The notes under the pieces: model-generated
Told to the model about the DNA's origin: nothing
The model's database searches: none
What the model saw: only the letters and a program-made list of their open reading frames with translations
Shown: positions 1-8,662 of the stretch, in pieces
How the letters are laid out: each line of letters begins with the position of its first letter
Numbering within the stretch: position 1 is the first letter of the stretch
Assembly (NCBI GenBank): GCA_003521625.1
Contig: DPHV01000024.1
Coordinates: forward strand, 362,815-426,814
From: Ruminococcus sp.
GTDB taxonomy: Bacteria; Bacillota; Clostridia; Oscillospirales; Acutalibacteraceae
Length of the DNA stretch: 64,000 bases
Reading direction: 5' to 3'
Program-made: the position numbers and the translations under genes

Positions 1-768
1 GCCGAAATGAGTAGTTTTTGAAAGCAAGAAGCATCTGTAATCCTGTGCAAATGCGTACTCTCCGAGTGAGAATGCAGTAAAAAACAGAATCAATGCAAAA
101 ACGATTGCTGTAATAATAATTGAAAATACAATCTGTCTTGGACGGAAGTTTTTAGTGTAACCTGAAAGGACTGCAAAAATTACCGCAGTAAACGCAGGAG
201 TAAGAAAAAATGAAGTGTTGTTTATAAAATCGTTTTTTTGTCCGCGAAAAGAAAAATTTGTTGTGTTTATTTCTAAATTAGAAATATTTCCTGTAAAAAT
301 CAAAACGAACACTATAAAAGAAAATGCAAAAATAAATATTGAGCATCTTGCAATTGCGTTTGTTCCTTTGTAAGCGGCATATACACAGACTGAAAGCAAT
401 ACAAGAGCGACAGCGAAAATATTCGCTTCACTGTTTAGCTTTTTTGAAAACATATCGCAGTATTTTACCAAAAAATATTCTGCTGTATAAATGAAGTACA
501 AGCAGTAAAATGCTGATACTAAAATTATTGCATTGGGAGTTTTGATATGAGCAAACGACATAAAATCAAGGTCAGTTCTGCTCTTAAATATAGCCGACGG
601 AATGAAAGACAAAGAGGTTATTAAAAATCCGCAAATCATAGTTAAGAGATTGAACAAAAATGAAGTCCCTTTCGGTATTTCAAAGCTTTCAAGTAAAATT
701 ACGGAAACGCCTGCAAGAAAAATCAGAAGCAACAACCGCTTTGACGGGAATTTAATTTTTGTCTGCAT
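1..768 (-). CDS. Spore germination permease, GerB/GerAB type (partial, C-terminus outside window)
   Basis: Integral membrane subunit of a germinant receptor (spore permease branch of the APC superfamily), expected in the spore inner membrane, where it acts with the GerA-type subunit encoded just upstream. The 256 codons visible are almost entirely hydrophobic segments separated by short charged loops, as in this family. The ATG at 768 follows GGAGGACAGCT, and the start lies inside the last codons of the gerA-like gene (17-base overlap), so the two are translationally coupled. The gene runs off the left edge, so about the last third is missing. The call rests on hydrophobicity plus the gerA partner; no catalytic motif is expected. 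The family assignment is likely, but the germinant is unknown. Confidence 0.8.
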   Translation of the reverse strand, partial: MQTKIKFPSKRLLLLIFLAGVSVILLESFEIPKGTSFLFNLLTMICGFLITSLSFIPSAIFKSRTDLDFMSFAHIKTPNAIILVSAFYCLYFIYTAEYFLVKYCDMFSKKLNSEANIFAVALVLLSVCVYAAYKGTNAIARCSIFIFAFSFIVFVLIFTGNISNLEINTTNFSFRGQKNDFINNTSFFLTPAFTAVIFAVLSGYTKNFRPRQIVFSIIITAIVFALILFFTAFSLGEYAFAQDYRCFLLSKTTHFG

Positions 769-2221
769 AGCTGTCCTCCGTTTCAGGAAATTTCTGCACT
801 TTAATTGTTCGCTTTGAAAGGCTTTTCCAGTCAGCCCGAATGAAAACATCCCGCATACTTTTAAGTGAAAACGGTGCAAGCGACGACATATACGGCACAC
901 CGAGAGATGTTTTTGCACACATATTAATCATTACGACGCAGGAAGCAAGTACTATTCCCCACAAGCCGAAAATTCCTCCTACTATTACGAATGAAAACCG
1001 CAGAACGGTTATCGGCGGATACAGCGGAGAAGTGACATAACTGCAAATTGCGGCGGTTGCTACTACCATAAGTGTAGAGGAACTGATAAATCCTGCGCTT
1101 ACTGCACTTTCACCTATTACAAGTGCGCCTACTATGCTGACTGCGTGTCCGAGAGGTTTTGGAATTCGCAGTCCCGCTTCACGCATAATTTCGTACACAA
1201 AGGTGATAATCACTACTTCAAGTGTTACGGGCAACGGGGTTGCAGAAAGAGATTCAGATGTTTTTATAAGCAGTCCTGTCGGAAAATATTCGGGATGAAA
1301 CTGGGCAAATGCAGTATAAAGTCCGGGCAGATACACAGCAATAAAGAATGAAAGGTACTTTAATATTCTGATAAAAGTTGCGTAGTATGGGCGGTTCGAA
1401 TAATCGTCAACGCTTTGAAACTCCTCAACAAACAAGTGAGGTAAAATTATCACCGCAGGAGTGCCGTCTATGAGTATTGCAACTCTGCCCTCAGTCAATT
1501 TTCCGCAGACGGTATCGGGGCGTTCGGAAATTCCCACCCCCGAAAAAATTGACTTCGAGCCTTTATCTTCAAGATATTCTGTAAGATAACCCGATGCAAG
1601 CACCGTTTCGAGATTGCAATCATTTAAGCGGTTCCGTATCTTTTTGAGGATTTCGGGAGAAACACTTTTTTGAAGATAACAGAGCATAAGCTGTGTTTGC
1701 GATTCACTGCCGACTGTTATTGTTTCAAACACAAGGTCGGGACTTTTTATTCTTCTGCGGATAAGCGTCATATTTATTCGCAGAGGTTCGGTAAACCCCT
1801 CCCTTGAACCTCTCTGAACAACCTCGCTTTCAGGCTCGCTTACACTACGGAAAGAAAATCCCTGAACTCCTATTGCGAGCATTCTGTCAGTTCCGTCAAC
1901 AGCAAGCAACGCAAATCCCGAGGTTGAAAACATTACTGCTTCATCAAAGGTGTTGAATTCGATAATTTCGCTTGACGTAAGTACAGAGCTCTTTATTTCA
2001 TCTAAAATTTTATCAGATGAAGTTTCTGTAAAGCTGTACGCAAGCAAAGGATTGATTACCGAGAGTGCAATTACCTCTTTACTGCACATTCCCTCTATCG
2101 TAATTATCGCCGCATTTATGGAATCAAGTGCAGACAAGGTCAATTCACGAACTGTAAAGTCCGCAGAGTATGCAAACATATTTTTAAGTGTATCAAGATT
2201 TTTTGTCAATGATTTGTACAT
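752..2221 (-). CDS. Spore germination protein GerA family
   Basis: A-subunit of a germinant receptor, 489 residues. The N-terminal half is a soluble domain with the family's conserved PRGSREGF-type segment (here QRGSREGFTEPL near residue 165) and GRVAILIDGTP. The C-terminal half has several membrane segments beginning near residue 300 (FIRILKYLSFFIAVYLPGLY) and the IPKPLGHAVSIVGALVIGE motif. The reading frame is open further upstream, but the ATG at 2221 is chosen because GGTGG lies directly before it and the sequence before it does not look like protein. It overlaps the downstream gerB-like gene. No C-subunit (GerC lipoprotein) is visible; it may lie left of the window. Confidence 0.9.
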   Translation of the reverse strand: MYKSLTKNLDTLKNMFAYSADFTVRELTLSALDSINAAIITIEGMCSKEVIALSVINPLLAYSFTETSSDKILDEIKSSVLTSSEIIEFNTFDEAVMFSTSGFALLAVDGTDRMLAIGVQGFSFRSVSEPESEVVQRGSREGFTEPLRINMTLIRRRIKSPDLVFETITVGSESQTQLMLCYLQKSVSPEILKKIRNRLNDCNLETVLASGYLTEYLEDKGSKSIFSGVGISERPDTVCGKLTEGRVAILIDGTPAVIILPHLFVEEFQSVDDYSNRPYYATFIRILKYLSFFIAVYLPGLYTAFAQFHPEYFPTGLLIKTSESLSATPLPVTLEVVIITFVYEIMREAGLRIPKPLGHAVSIVGALVIGESAVSAGFISSSTLMVVATAAICSYVTSPLYPPITVLRFSFVIVGGIFGLWGIVLASCVVMINMCAKTSLGVPYMSSLAPFSLKSMRDVFIRADWKSLSKRTIKVQKFPETEDSYADKN

Positions 2222-2312
2222 ATTACCACCGATAATTAGTTTTTGCCGAAATAATATTTTTATTCGGAAGAATATGTAAACGCTTTTTGCAGATATTAAC
2301 AGTGGTGATTCT

Positions 2313-2990
2313 ATGATTATTTCAATTATACGCACAATACTTCTGTATGCATTCGTTGTGCTCGCAGTAAGGCTTATGGGAAAGCGGCAAATCAGCGAAA
2401 TGCAGCCGAGCGAACTTGTAATCACGCTTATAGTATCGGAAATTGCGGCTATCCCTATGCAAAATACTTCACAGCCATTGTTAAGCGGAATCATTCCCGT
2501 AATGGTGCTTGTTGCTCTTGAAATTGCGGCAAGTGTTCTTATGATGAAAAGCGGAAAATTCCGCAAAATGATGTGCGGAAGTCCGATTGTTGTAATACGT
2601 GACGGAAAAATATTGCAAAATGAAATGCGCAGACTCAGGCTGACTACCGAGGATTTATGTGTTCAGCTTCGACAGCAGGATATTTTTTCAATCGAGGATG
2701 TTCAATATTGCATTGTTGAAACAAACGGAAAAGTCAGTGTTCTTGAAAAGCCTCAAAAAAGAACTCCAAGCGCAGATGACCTGAAAGTAAAAATCAAGGA
2801 CAACAAAATTGAAACCGTTGTAGTAAGCGACGGTCAGATACTCGACAACTCGCTTAAGCTTTGCGGCAAAAACAAGGACGATGTCTATAAAATTTTGAAA
2901 AGTGAACACACAAGACTAAAGGATGTTTTTCTTATGACGCTTGACGCACTCGGGAAATACAACATTGTGCAGAAAGAGGTCAACGTATGA
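2313..2990 (+). CDS. DUF421 (YetF-like) membrane protein
   Basis: 225-residue protein with two to three N-terminal membrane segments, then the DUF421 soluble domain. Family hallmarks are RLMGKRQISEMQPSELVITL near residue 22, GSPIVVIRDGKIL near residue 95 and the LRLTTEDLCVQLRQQDIF stretch. The biochemical role of the family is not established; in Bacilli members are linked to spores and membranes. It diverges from the germination genes across 91 bases and its stop overlaps the next start by 4 bases (ATGA), so the DUF421-DUF4363 pair is an operon. A GGTG-type ribosome binding site precedes the ATG. Confidence 0.88.
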   Translation: MIISIIRTILLYAFVVLAVRLMGKRQISEMQPSELVITLIVSEIAAIPMQNTSQPLLSGIIPVMVLVALEIAASVLMMKSGKFRKMMCGSPIVVIRDGKILQNEMRRLRLTTEDLCVQLRQQDIFSIEDVQYCIVETNGKVSVLEKPQKRTPSADDLKVKIKDNKIETVVVSDGQILDNSLKLCGKNKDDVYKILKSEHTRLKDVFLMTLDALGKYNIVQKEVNV

Positions 2991-3367
2991 AAAGAATATA
3001 TGTTTCATTAATATTTATATTAATTGTTGCAATTTGCGCCGCTTTACAGCTCGGTTATGTCAGCGCAGAAGTTGACAGCTTTGTTTCAATGATTGAACAG
3101 AGCGATAAATATATGAGAAAAAGTGATTTTGAAGAAGCTATCAGCGTATGCAAAAATATCGAAGAAAAATGGGACGATACGGCTAAAAAAATTGATATGC
3201 TTCTTATTCACGATTATGTGGACGAAATTGGCAACAAGATTTCTAATATGCGTTCTTATGCGGAAAATTGCAGTCCGGATATGTACTTTGCAGAAAGTAC
3301 CACCGCAAAAAAAGAACTCGCTTCCATTAAAGAAAGCGAGTACCCGTTAGCTGAAAATATTTTATAG
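2987..3367 (+). CDS. DUF4363 family protein
   Basis: 126-residue protein with an N-terminal hydrophobic segment (residues 5-25) that can act as a signal anchor, followed by a largely helical, charged domain (SDKYMRKSDFEEAISVCKNI). It matches the small DUF4363 partner commonly found directly after DUF421 genes in Clostridia. Function is unknown; it probably lies outside the membrane facing the DUF421 protein. Its stop codon ends at 3367, and the stop of the convergent transporter gene begins at 3368, leaving no intergenic base. Confidence 0.75.
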   Translation: MKRIYVSLIFILIVAICAALQLGYVSAEVDSFVSMIEQSDKYMRKSDFEEAISVCKNIEEKWDDTAKKIDMLLIHDYVDEIGNKISNMRSYAENCSPDMYFAESTTAKKELASIKESEYPLAENIL

Positions 3368-4207
3368 TCAGTCTATCCGGCTTACCTTGGAAAACTTTGT
3401 TCTTACAATTTCAATCAGCCAGAATATCAGGAATACAACTGCGTTGACAATTACAACGCTTGCACCTGTCGGAGTGTCGAGCGAATACGAAGCGCACATT
3501 CCGACAAAAAAGCAACAGATTGAAAGCACACCCGAGCATAGAATTACCGACTTGAATTTTTTGCAGACTCTCATTGAAGAAAGCGCAGGGAAAATTATCA
3601 GTGCAGAAATAAGCAGTGTTCCCATTATTCTCATACCGATTACTATTGTCAAAGCGGTTAAGAGCGCAATAACAGTATTATATGCCCCTGTTTTCAAGCC
3701 CGTTGCCTTTGAAAAGCTTTCGTCAAAGGTGACGGCAAAAATTTTGTTATAGAAAATCACGAAAACTACTATAACTACAAGTGCCAACACTGCGCACATT
3801 ATTGCGTCGGCGTTTGTTGTTGCAAGAATACTTCCGAATAAATAGGAATTGAGGTCGGTATTTACTCCCGAAACACTCACGCACACAACACCGATTGCAA
3901 GTGAAGTGCTTGAAATTATCGCAATTGCGGCGTCGCCGTTGATTTTGCTGTTCTCGGAAAGCCTTAAAAGTAAAAATGCCGCAATTATTATAACGGGGAC
4001 TGCAACCTCAAGCGGTGCAAGGTTAAGAGATGCGGCGATTGCAAGTGCTCCGAATCCCACGTGAGAAAGTCCGTCACCTATCATTGAATAGCGTTTCAGC
4101 ACAAGCGTTACTCCGAGCAAGGATGCGCAAAGTGAAACAAGCAAGCCTACAATAAAAGCTCTGATTATAAAATTATACGAAAACATTTCTGCAAGCATTT
4201 CTATCAC
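3368..4207 (-). CDS. znuB: Zinc/manganese ABC transporter permease, ZnuB type
   Basis: 279-residue permease of the metal ABC-3 family with eight to nine hydrophobic segments. The family motif region IGDGLSHVGFGALAIAASL lies near residue 43. It moves Zn2+ (or Mn2+) delivered by the binding lipoprotein two genes upstream, powered by the ATPase immediately upstream. It overlaps the ATPase gene by 4 bases. The metal cannot be read from the permease, but the His-rich loop of the binding protein favours zinc. Confidence 0.93.
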   Translation of the reverse strand: MIEMLAEMFSYNFIIRAFIVGLLVSLCASLLGVTLVLKRYSMIGDGLSHVGFGALAIAASLNLAPLEVAVPVIIIAAFLLLRLSENSKINGDAAIAIISSTSLAIGVVCVSVSGVNTDLNSYLFGSILATTNADAIMCAVLALVVIVVFVIFYNKIFAVTFDESFSKATGLKTGAYNTVIALLTALTIVIGMRIMGTLLISALIIFPALSSMRVCKKFKSVILCSGVLSICCFFVGMCASYSLDTPTGASVVIVNAVVFLIFWLIEIVRTKFSKVSRID

Positions 4208-4947
4208 TGCAAAGCACCTCCCCTGTGATTGTGACGACAGTCATCGCACGGACAGTCGGTAATCATAAACTTTCTGCCAATATCGGAATGAAGATACTGG
4301 TGCGCCGTACCGTAAAAATACGTATTTTTTGAGAGATGGAGAATTTTTGAGGCGTTGTTCACCGAAGCCGTAATATCGTGTGATACCATAATTATTGTGA
4401 TACCGTTTTTATTGAGATTCTTTATCAGAGCGTACATATCGGCAGACGCTTTTGGGTCAAGTCCTGTTACAGGCTCGTCAAGAATAAGCAATTTATGAGT
4501 AGCGCAGAGTGCTCTTGCAAGCAATACTCGCTGACGTTGTCCGCCCGAAAGCTCACGAAAGCACTTTTTGCGGAGCGGATAAATACCGGTTAGCTCCATA
4601 TTTTTAGCCGCTGTTTCCTTTTGCTCCTTTGAATAGAACAAGGTGTGCTTTTTGTTAAGACAACCCGAGAGCACTACCTCGGAAACAGATGCGGGAAAAT
4701 CCTTTTGCAATACGGTTTGTTGTGGTAAATAACCGATTTCACACTGCTTTAAACCGTCACCGTAAGAGATTGAGCCGCTCTGAACAGACAAAAGTCCGAG
4801 CAGGCACTTCATAAGCGTAGTTTTTCCCGAGCCATTCTCACCTACTATGCAGACATAATCACCCTCATTGATTTTCAGGTTAATGTCCGACAAAACAATT
4901 CTGCCCTCATAACCCATTGAGGCATTTTTTATTTCAATAAGCGCCAT
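4204..4947 (-). CDS. znuC: Zinc ABC transporter ATP-binding protein, ZnuC type
   Basis: 247-residue ABC ATPase. Walker A GENGSGKTT is near residue 37, the signature LSGGQRQR near residue 133, Walker B LLILDEP near residue 153, and the switch His is in VSHDI. It couples ATP hydrolysis to metal import through the ZnuB-type permease. The C-terminus carries a cluster CPCDDCRHNH that may bind metal and is not part of the core fold. The start overlaps the stop of the binding-protein gene by one base (TGATG). Confidence 0.93.
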   Translation of the reverse strand: MALIEIKNASMGYEGRIVLSDINLKINEGDYVCIVGENGSGKTTLMKCLLGLLSVQSGSISYGDGLKQCEIGYLPQQTVLQKDFPASVSEVVLSGCLNKKHTLFYSKEQKETAAKNMELTGIYPLRKKCFRELSGGQRQRVLLARALCATHKLLILDEPVTGLDPKASADMYALIKNLNKNGITIIMVSHDITASVNNASKILHLSKNTYFYGTAHQYLHSDIGRKFMITDCPCDDCRHNHRGGALQ

Positions 4948-5921
4948 CAGTTTAACGCCTCCTTTAGTGCATTTGCGTTTTGTTCCATTAAAGAAATATA
5001 ACTTGATCCGTCTGCAAATTCATCTTTAGTTACGTTATGACAAGATGAAAAACGCATTGTTTTTGCTCCGCTGTCCTCTGAAATCAGCTTTGCTACCTTA
5101 CCGTTAGAAAATTCAAGGTAGAATACTACGGGCACCTGATTATTACGTGTGAAGTCTATCATATGAGTTACGGTTGAAATACTCGGCTCGGTTTCACTGC
5201 TGCAACCGGGAAAAGCACATTCATATTCAAGCGAATAATCGGTTACGAAGTACAGAAACGGAAAACGGTCACCAAATACTACTGTTTTTCTTTTTGCATT
5301 ACTCACAATTTCAGATATTTCCGAGTCAAGCGTTTGCAGTTTACTCAAATAAATATCTGTGTTTTTAGCATAAATTTCTTTATTTGCAAAGTCACAGGCA
5401 GATAATTTATCATAAATTGCATCAGTTAGCTTTTCGGCATTTCTGATTGAAGTCCAGATATGCTCGTCATATTCTTTCCCATGCTCGTGCTCATCGTGTT
5501 CTTCGTGTTCGTGGTTATGTTCATCGTGATCAACGCTTTGCTCATAAAGTAAGTCTACGTAATCCATCATTCGCATTACTTTCATATTTCTATTATCAAT
5601 TGACTCAAGCACACTTTCAACCCACTCGTCGCTCTCACCGCCGTTATAAATAAAAACATCACAGTTTTCAATTGCTACTATGTCTGACGGAGAAGGTTCA
5701 TAACTATGCGGCTCACTTCCCGGAGAAAGTAAAAGCTTAATATCAGCTTTATCACCTGCAATACTCCGTGTAAAATCGTAGTAAGGGAATATCGTAGTGA
5801 CAACACTTATTTTACTGCTGTCTTTTTTTACATTTTCTTTATCAGAGGAACAGGACGAAAAAGAAAAAGCAGTTATGAAAATAATCAATAATGATAGTGC
5901 GAATGATAAAAATTTTTTCAT
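4947..5921 (-). CDS. znuA: Zinc-binding lipoprotein of ABC transporter, ZnuA/AdcA type
   Basis: 324-residue solute-binding lipoprotein. It has a signal peptide with a Cys near residue 24 (FSFSSCSS), then the cluster A-1 fold with SPGSEPHSYEPSP (metal-ligand His) near residue 66. A His/Asp/Glu-rich loop follows around residues 131-153 (DHDEHNHEHEEHDEHEHG), a hallmark of zinc rather than manganese carriers, and further ligand His is in EHIW. CGGAGCG precedes the ATG. It is the first gene of the znuA-znuC-znuB operon; I did not identify a convincing Zur box. Confidence 0.94.
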   Translation of the reverse strand: MKKFLSFALSLLIIFITAFSFSSCSSDKENVKKDSSKISVVTTIFPYYDFTRSIAGDKADIKLLLSPGSEPHSYEPSPSDIVAIENCDVFIYNGGESDEWVESVLESIDNRNMKVMRMMDYVDLLYEQSVDHDEHNHEHEEHDEHEHGKEYDEHIWTSIRNAEKLTDAIYDKLSACDFANKEIYAKNTDIYLSKLQTLDSEISEIVSNAKRKTVVFGDRFPFLYFVTDYSLEYECAFPGCSSETEPSISTVTHMIDFTRNNQVPVVFYLEFSNGKVAKLISEDSGAKTMRFSSCHNVTKDEFADGSSYISLMEQNANALKEALN

Positions 5922-5932
5922 TTATTACGCTC

Positions 5933-5981
5933 CGAAAAACAAGGGGTTGCACAGAATATAATTATTCTGAACGCAACCCCT
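5933..5981 (-). terminator. Rho-independent terminator after secF
   Basis: Arms AGGGGTTGC (5942-5950) and GCAACCCCT (5973-5981), with a further short inner stem. On the minus strand the second arm is followed by TGTTTTT. It lies between secF and znuA. Confidence 0.8.
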
Positions 5982-6003
5982 GAAATTATAGATTTTAAAG
6001 AAA

Positions 6004-7023
6004 TTACTTTGAAGCTTTCTTTAAGGCTTTCTTTGCCTTCTTGTGATTCTGCCACATTACCCAGAGCGGACCAGCGATACAGATTGATGAGTAGCAACCT
6101 GAAATTACGCCTATCATCATAGGAAGTGCAAACGACTGTACAGAAGAAATATTGAAGAATACAGCAACTATGTAAACAATCAGAATAGCAGAAAGCGTTG
6201 TGATTGATGTCATAATTGTTCTCTTCATTGTCTTTGTGCAGCTAAGATTGAATACCATACCTACATCAGCTTTGCTGCCGAGAATCTTTCTTTCTTCACG
6301 TACACGGTCGTAGATTACGATTGTATCGTTAAGCGAATAACCGAGAATCATAAGAACAACTGCGATGAAGTTTGAGTCAATCGGCATCTGGAAAATAACA
6401 TAGAGAAAATAAATCATAGCTATATCGTGGAACAACGCAACAAGCGCCATAACACCTGCCGAAAGACCGCCGATTTTTTTGAATCGGATTGTAACATAAA
6501 GCACCATAAGAATTGATGCGATTGCTACAGCTGTAAGACACTTTAAGAGGAAGTTAAAGCCCATTGAAGCGTCAACAGAGCTTGATTCGAGGCACTTGAA
6601 GTTATTATCGGGATACTGCTTCTGAAGATCTTTTTCAAGATTCTGCTGAATATCTGTTTCAATAGCGTTATTGCCCGAGAACTGTACAGAAACATTATTA
6701 CCGGAATTACCCATAATATCCGTTGAGAAAGATGTTGTAATTTTGTCGGTAGTCTTGTTCTGTATGTAATCATAAAGCTCATTCTGACTAATATCTCCGC
6801 TATAGCTGAAACGAAGAGTAGCACCGCCGGAGAACTGAATGTCAAGGGTTGTTCCGAAAATGAAGTTGCAGATTATACCAAGTACAATAATTGCAATTGA
6901 AATGCCGAAGTAAATTTTTCTTTTTCCTACGAAATCAATGATTTTCTTGCCGCCGTTGTACTTTTCGCTAACCTGCTCAACGGTCATCTGTGAATTTGCT
7001 TTTGTCTGAACATCATTTGTCAT
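6004..7023 (-). CDS. secF: Protein-export membrane protein SecF
   Basis: 339-residue SecF, partner of SecD in the proton-driven accessory complex of the Sec translocase. One N-terminal membrane segment is followed by an extracytoplasmic domain beginning GTTLDIQFSGGATLRF, then five C-terminal membrane segments with the conserved LGYSLNDTIVIYDRVRE motif near residue 235. The frame is open to 7074, but ATG 7023 is chosen because GGAGGTG lies 7 bases before it. The start lies within the last codons of secD, so the two are coupled. Confidence 0.95.
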   Translation of the reverse strand: MTNDVQTKANSQMTVEQVSEKYNGGKKIIDFVGKRKIYFGISIAIIVLGIICNFIFGTTLDIQFSGGATLRFSYSGDISQNELYDYIQNKTTDKITTSFSTDIMGNSGNNVSVQFSGNNAIETDIQQNLEKDLQKQYPDNNFKCLESSSVDASMGFNFLLKCLTAVAIASILMVLYVTIRFKKIGGLSAGVMALVALFHDIAMIYFLYVIFQMPIDSNFIAVVLMILGYSLNDTIVIYDRVREERKILGSKADVGMVFNLSCTKTMKRTIMTSITTLSAILIVYIVAVFFNISSVQSFALPMMIGVISGCYSSICIAGPLWVMWQNHKKAKKALKKASK

Positions 7024-8422
7024 TCTTAGCACCTCCAAATAACCATTTTTTGCGCAGGAATTTGAAGCCCGCAACGCTTCTCAGCATTATTCTTGAAAGG
7101 AATACACCCATTACAAAGTTTGCGATAACGCCGACGAGAAGTGTGTAACCGAATGAGTAAATTGTACCTGTTGTTGATTCGCCGAAAATAATTGAAAGAA
7201 TATTTGACGGACCAAATACAAGCATGAGAATTACAGAAACGATAATTACGGTCATATTACCGTCGATAATTGCAGACAGTGAATTTTTAGTACCTCTGTC
7301 AAGAGCACCGTCGAGCGTTCTTCCTGCCTTGAGTTCTTCCTTGATACGTTCTGCTGTAATAACGTTACAGTCAACGCCAATACCGATTGACAATATCATA
7401 CCGGCAATACCGGGAAGAGTCATTGTAAAGGAAGAAATTGTTGTAAAGTAACCTGAAACTGCCGCAATTGTAAGTCCCATCTGACCAAGAAGTGAAATAA
7501 CAGCAATAAATCCGGGCAGACGGTAGAAAATAATCATAATAAGTGAAATGATGATAAATGCAATAATGCCTGCATAAGCCATTGCAACGAGTGAATTTTC
7601 ACCGAGTGTAGCACTGATACTGCCGTTGCTTACTGTTTCAAGCTGGAAGGGCAATGCACCTGCGTTGATTTTGTTAGCGAGGTCAGTTGCTTCTTTAGCT
7701 GTGAAATCTCCTTCAATCTGTGCCTTACCGTCAGTAATTGCTGAATTTACTGTAGGAGCGGAAAGCATAATATCGTCCATCCAGATTGAAATAGTGTTAT
7801 TAACATACTGTGATGTAATTTCTCCGAAAGTTTTAGCACCTTCATCAGTAAACTCAAGGCTTACTACGTACTGTGACTCACCTTTGTCAGTCTGATATAC
7901 GCTGGCTCTTGCAGACTTAACCTGAGAACCGTCCATAAGAATGTTTTCGGTGTCGCCTGTCGGAGTTTTATAAACGTAACTGCCGTCAGAACCGACCTCG
8001 GTATTTGCGTACTCTTTACCGGGGCGGAATGTAAGCTTTGCAGTTGAAGAAATCTCGTTGATTGCTTCTACAGCGTTTTGCTCTTTTTCGTCTGATTTCC
8101 ACGGGAAACGAACTATAATTCTATCGTTTCCTTTGTCGGCATACAGCTCATAGTCTGTGATACCCTGTGAAATCATACGAAGTTCAATGATTGATTTAGC
8201 AGATTCTAACTGCTCATCAGTTGCGTCATAGTTGTCGGCAGGCTTAAACGTTGCCTCAACACCGCCTCTGATGTCAATTCCCCATCGTATATCGCCGATG
8301 CCTTTTAATACTGTGTTTTGGTTGTCGCCTGTGTAGTAGGATACTCCGAAAATCGCAGTAAACGAAAAGGCAAGTATCAGCAAAGCAACAATGAAGAACA
8401 TAGGCTTTGGAACTCTTTTCAT
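7013..8422 (-). CDS. secD: Protein translocase subunit SecD
   Basis: 469-residue SecD. It has an N-terminal membrane segment, the DIRGGVEATF motif near residue 48, a periplasmic-type P1 region, and a C-terminal five-helix block with LPGIAGMILSIGIGVDCNVI and ERIKEELKAGRTLDGAL. ATG 8422 is preferred over the longer open frame because of GGAGGT directly before it; the alternative N-terminus would run through the promoter palindrome. A consensus promoter and an inverted repeat lie upstream (8469-8539). Confidence 0.95.
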   Translation of the reverse strand: MKRVPKPMFFIVALLILAFSFTAIFGVSYYTGDNQNTVLKGIGDIRWGIDIRGGVEATFKPADNYDATDEQLESAKSIIELRMISQGITDYELYADKGNDRIIVRFPWKSDEKEQNAVEAINEISSTAKLTFRPGKEYANTEVGSDGSYVYKTPTGDTENILMDGSQVKSARASVYQTDKGESQYVVSLEFTDEGAKTFGEITSQYVNNTISIWMDDIMLSAPTVNSAITDGKAQIEGDFTAKEATDLANKINAGALPFQLETVSNGSISATLGENSLVAMAYAGIIAFIIISLIMIIFYRLPGFIAVISLLGQMGLTIAAVSGYFTTISSFTMTLPGIAGMILSIGIGVDCNVITAERIKEELKAGRTLDGALDRGTKNSLSAIIDGNMTVIIVSVILMLVFGPSNILSIIFGESTTGTIYSFGYTLLVGVIANFVMGVFLSRIMLRSVAGFKFLRKKWLFGGAKNDK

Positions 8423-8468
8423 GCCTTTGAAACCTCCGTAATATAATTGTCCGAATTGTATGCACAAA

Positions 8469-8513
8469 AATAACTCTGTTACTGGGCATAAATACAGACG
8501 TAACAGAGTTATT
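8469..8513 (-). promoter_or_regulatory. Perfect 14-bp inverted repeat overlapping secDF promoter
   Basis: Arms AATAACTCTGTTAC (8469-8482) and GTAACAGAGTTATT (8500-8513) match perfectly across a 17-base gap; arm centres are 31 bp apart, about three DNA turns. On the minus strand the far arm is followed by TTTTG, so RNA reading through from the aminotransferase gene could terminate here. The near arm, however, overlaps the -10 box of the secDF promoter, so a transcript starting there lacks most of the first arm. It may be a terminator, an operator, or both. Confidence 0.6.
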
Positions 8514-8539
8514 ATAAAATTTTTTTCCAAAAATGTCAA
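8511..8539 (-). promoter_or_regulatory. Sigma-A promoter of secDF
   Basis: TTGACA (8539-8534), a 17-base spacer, then TATAAT (8516-8511) on the minus strand. The predicted start is near 8504, giving an 80-base leader to the secD ATG. Confidence 0.85.
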
Positions 8540-8662
8540 TGGATACAGAAATATTTAATAAAAAAATATTTTTATTTGACAAATTTTATATTTTATAATT
8601 CTATTTTAACGTATTTTATACTAAATTAAACCCGAAATTGCGAAAAACAAATTCAAAAAACA

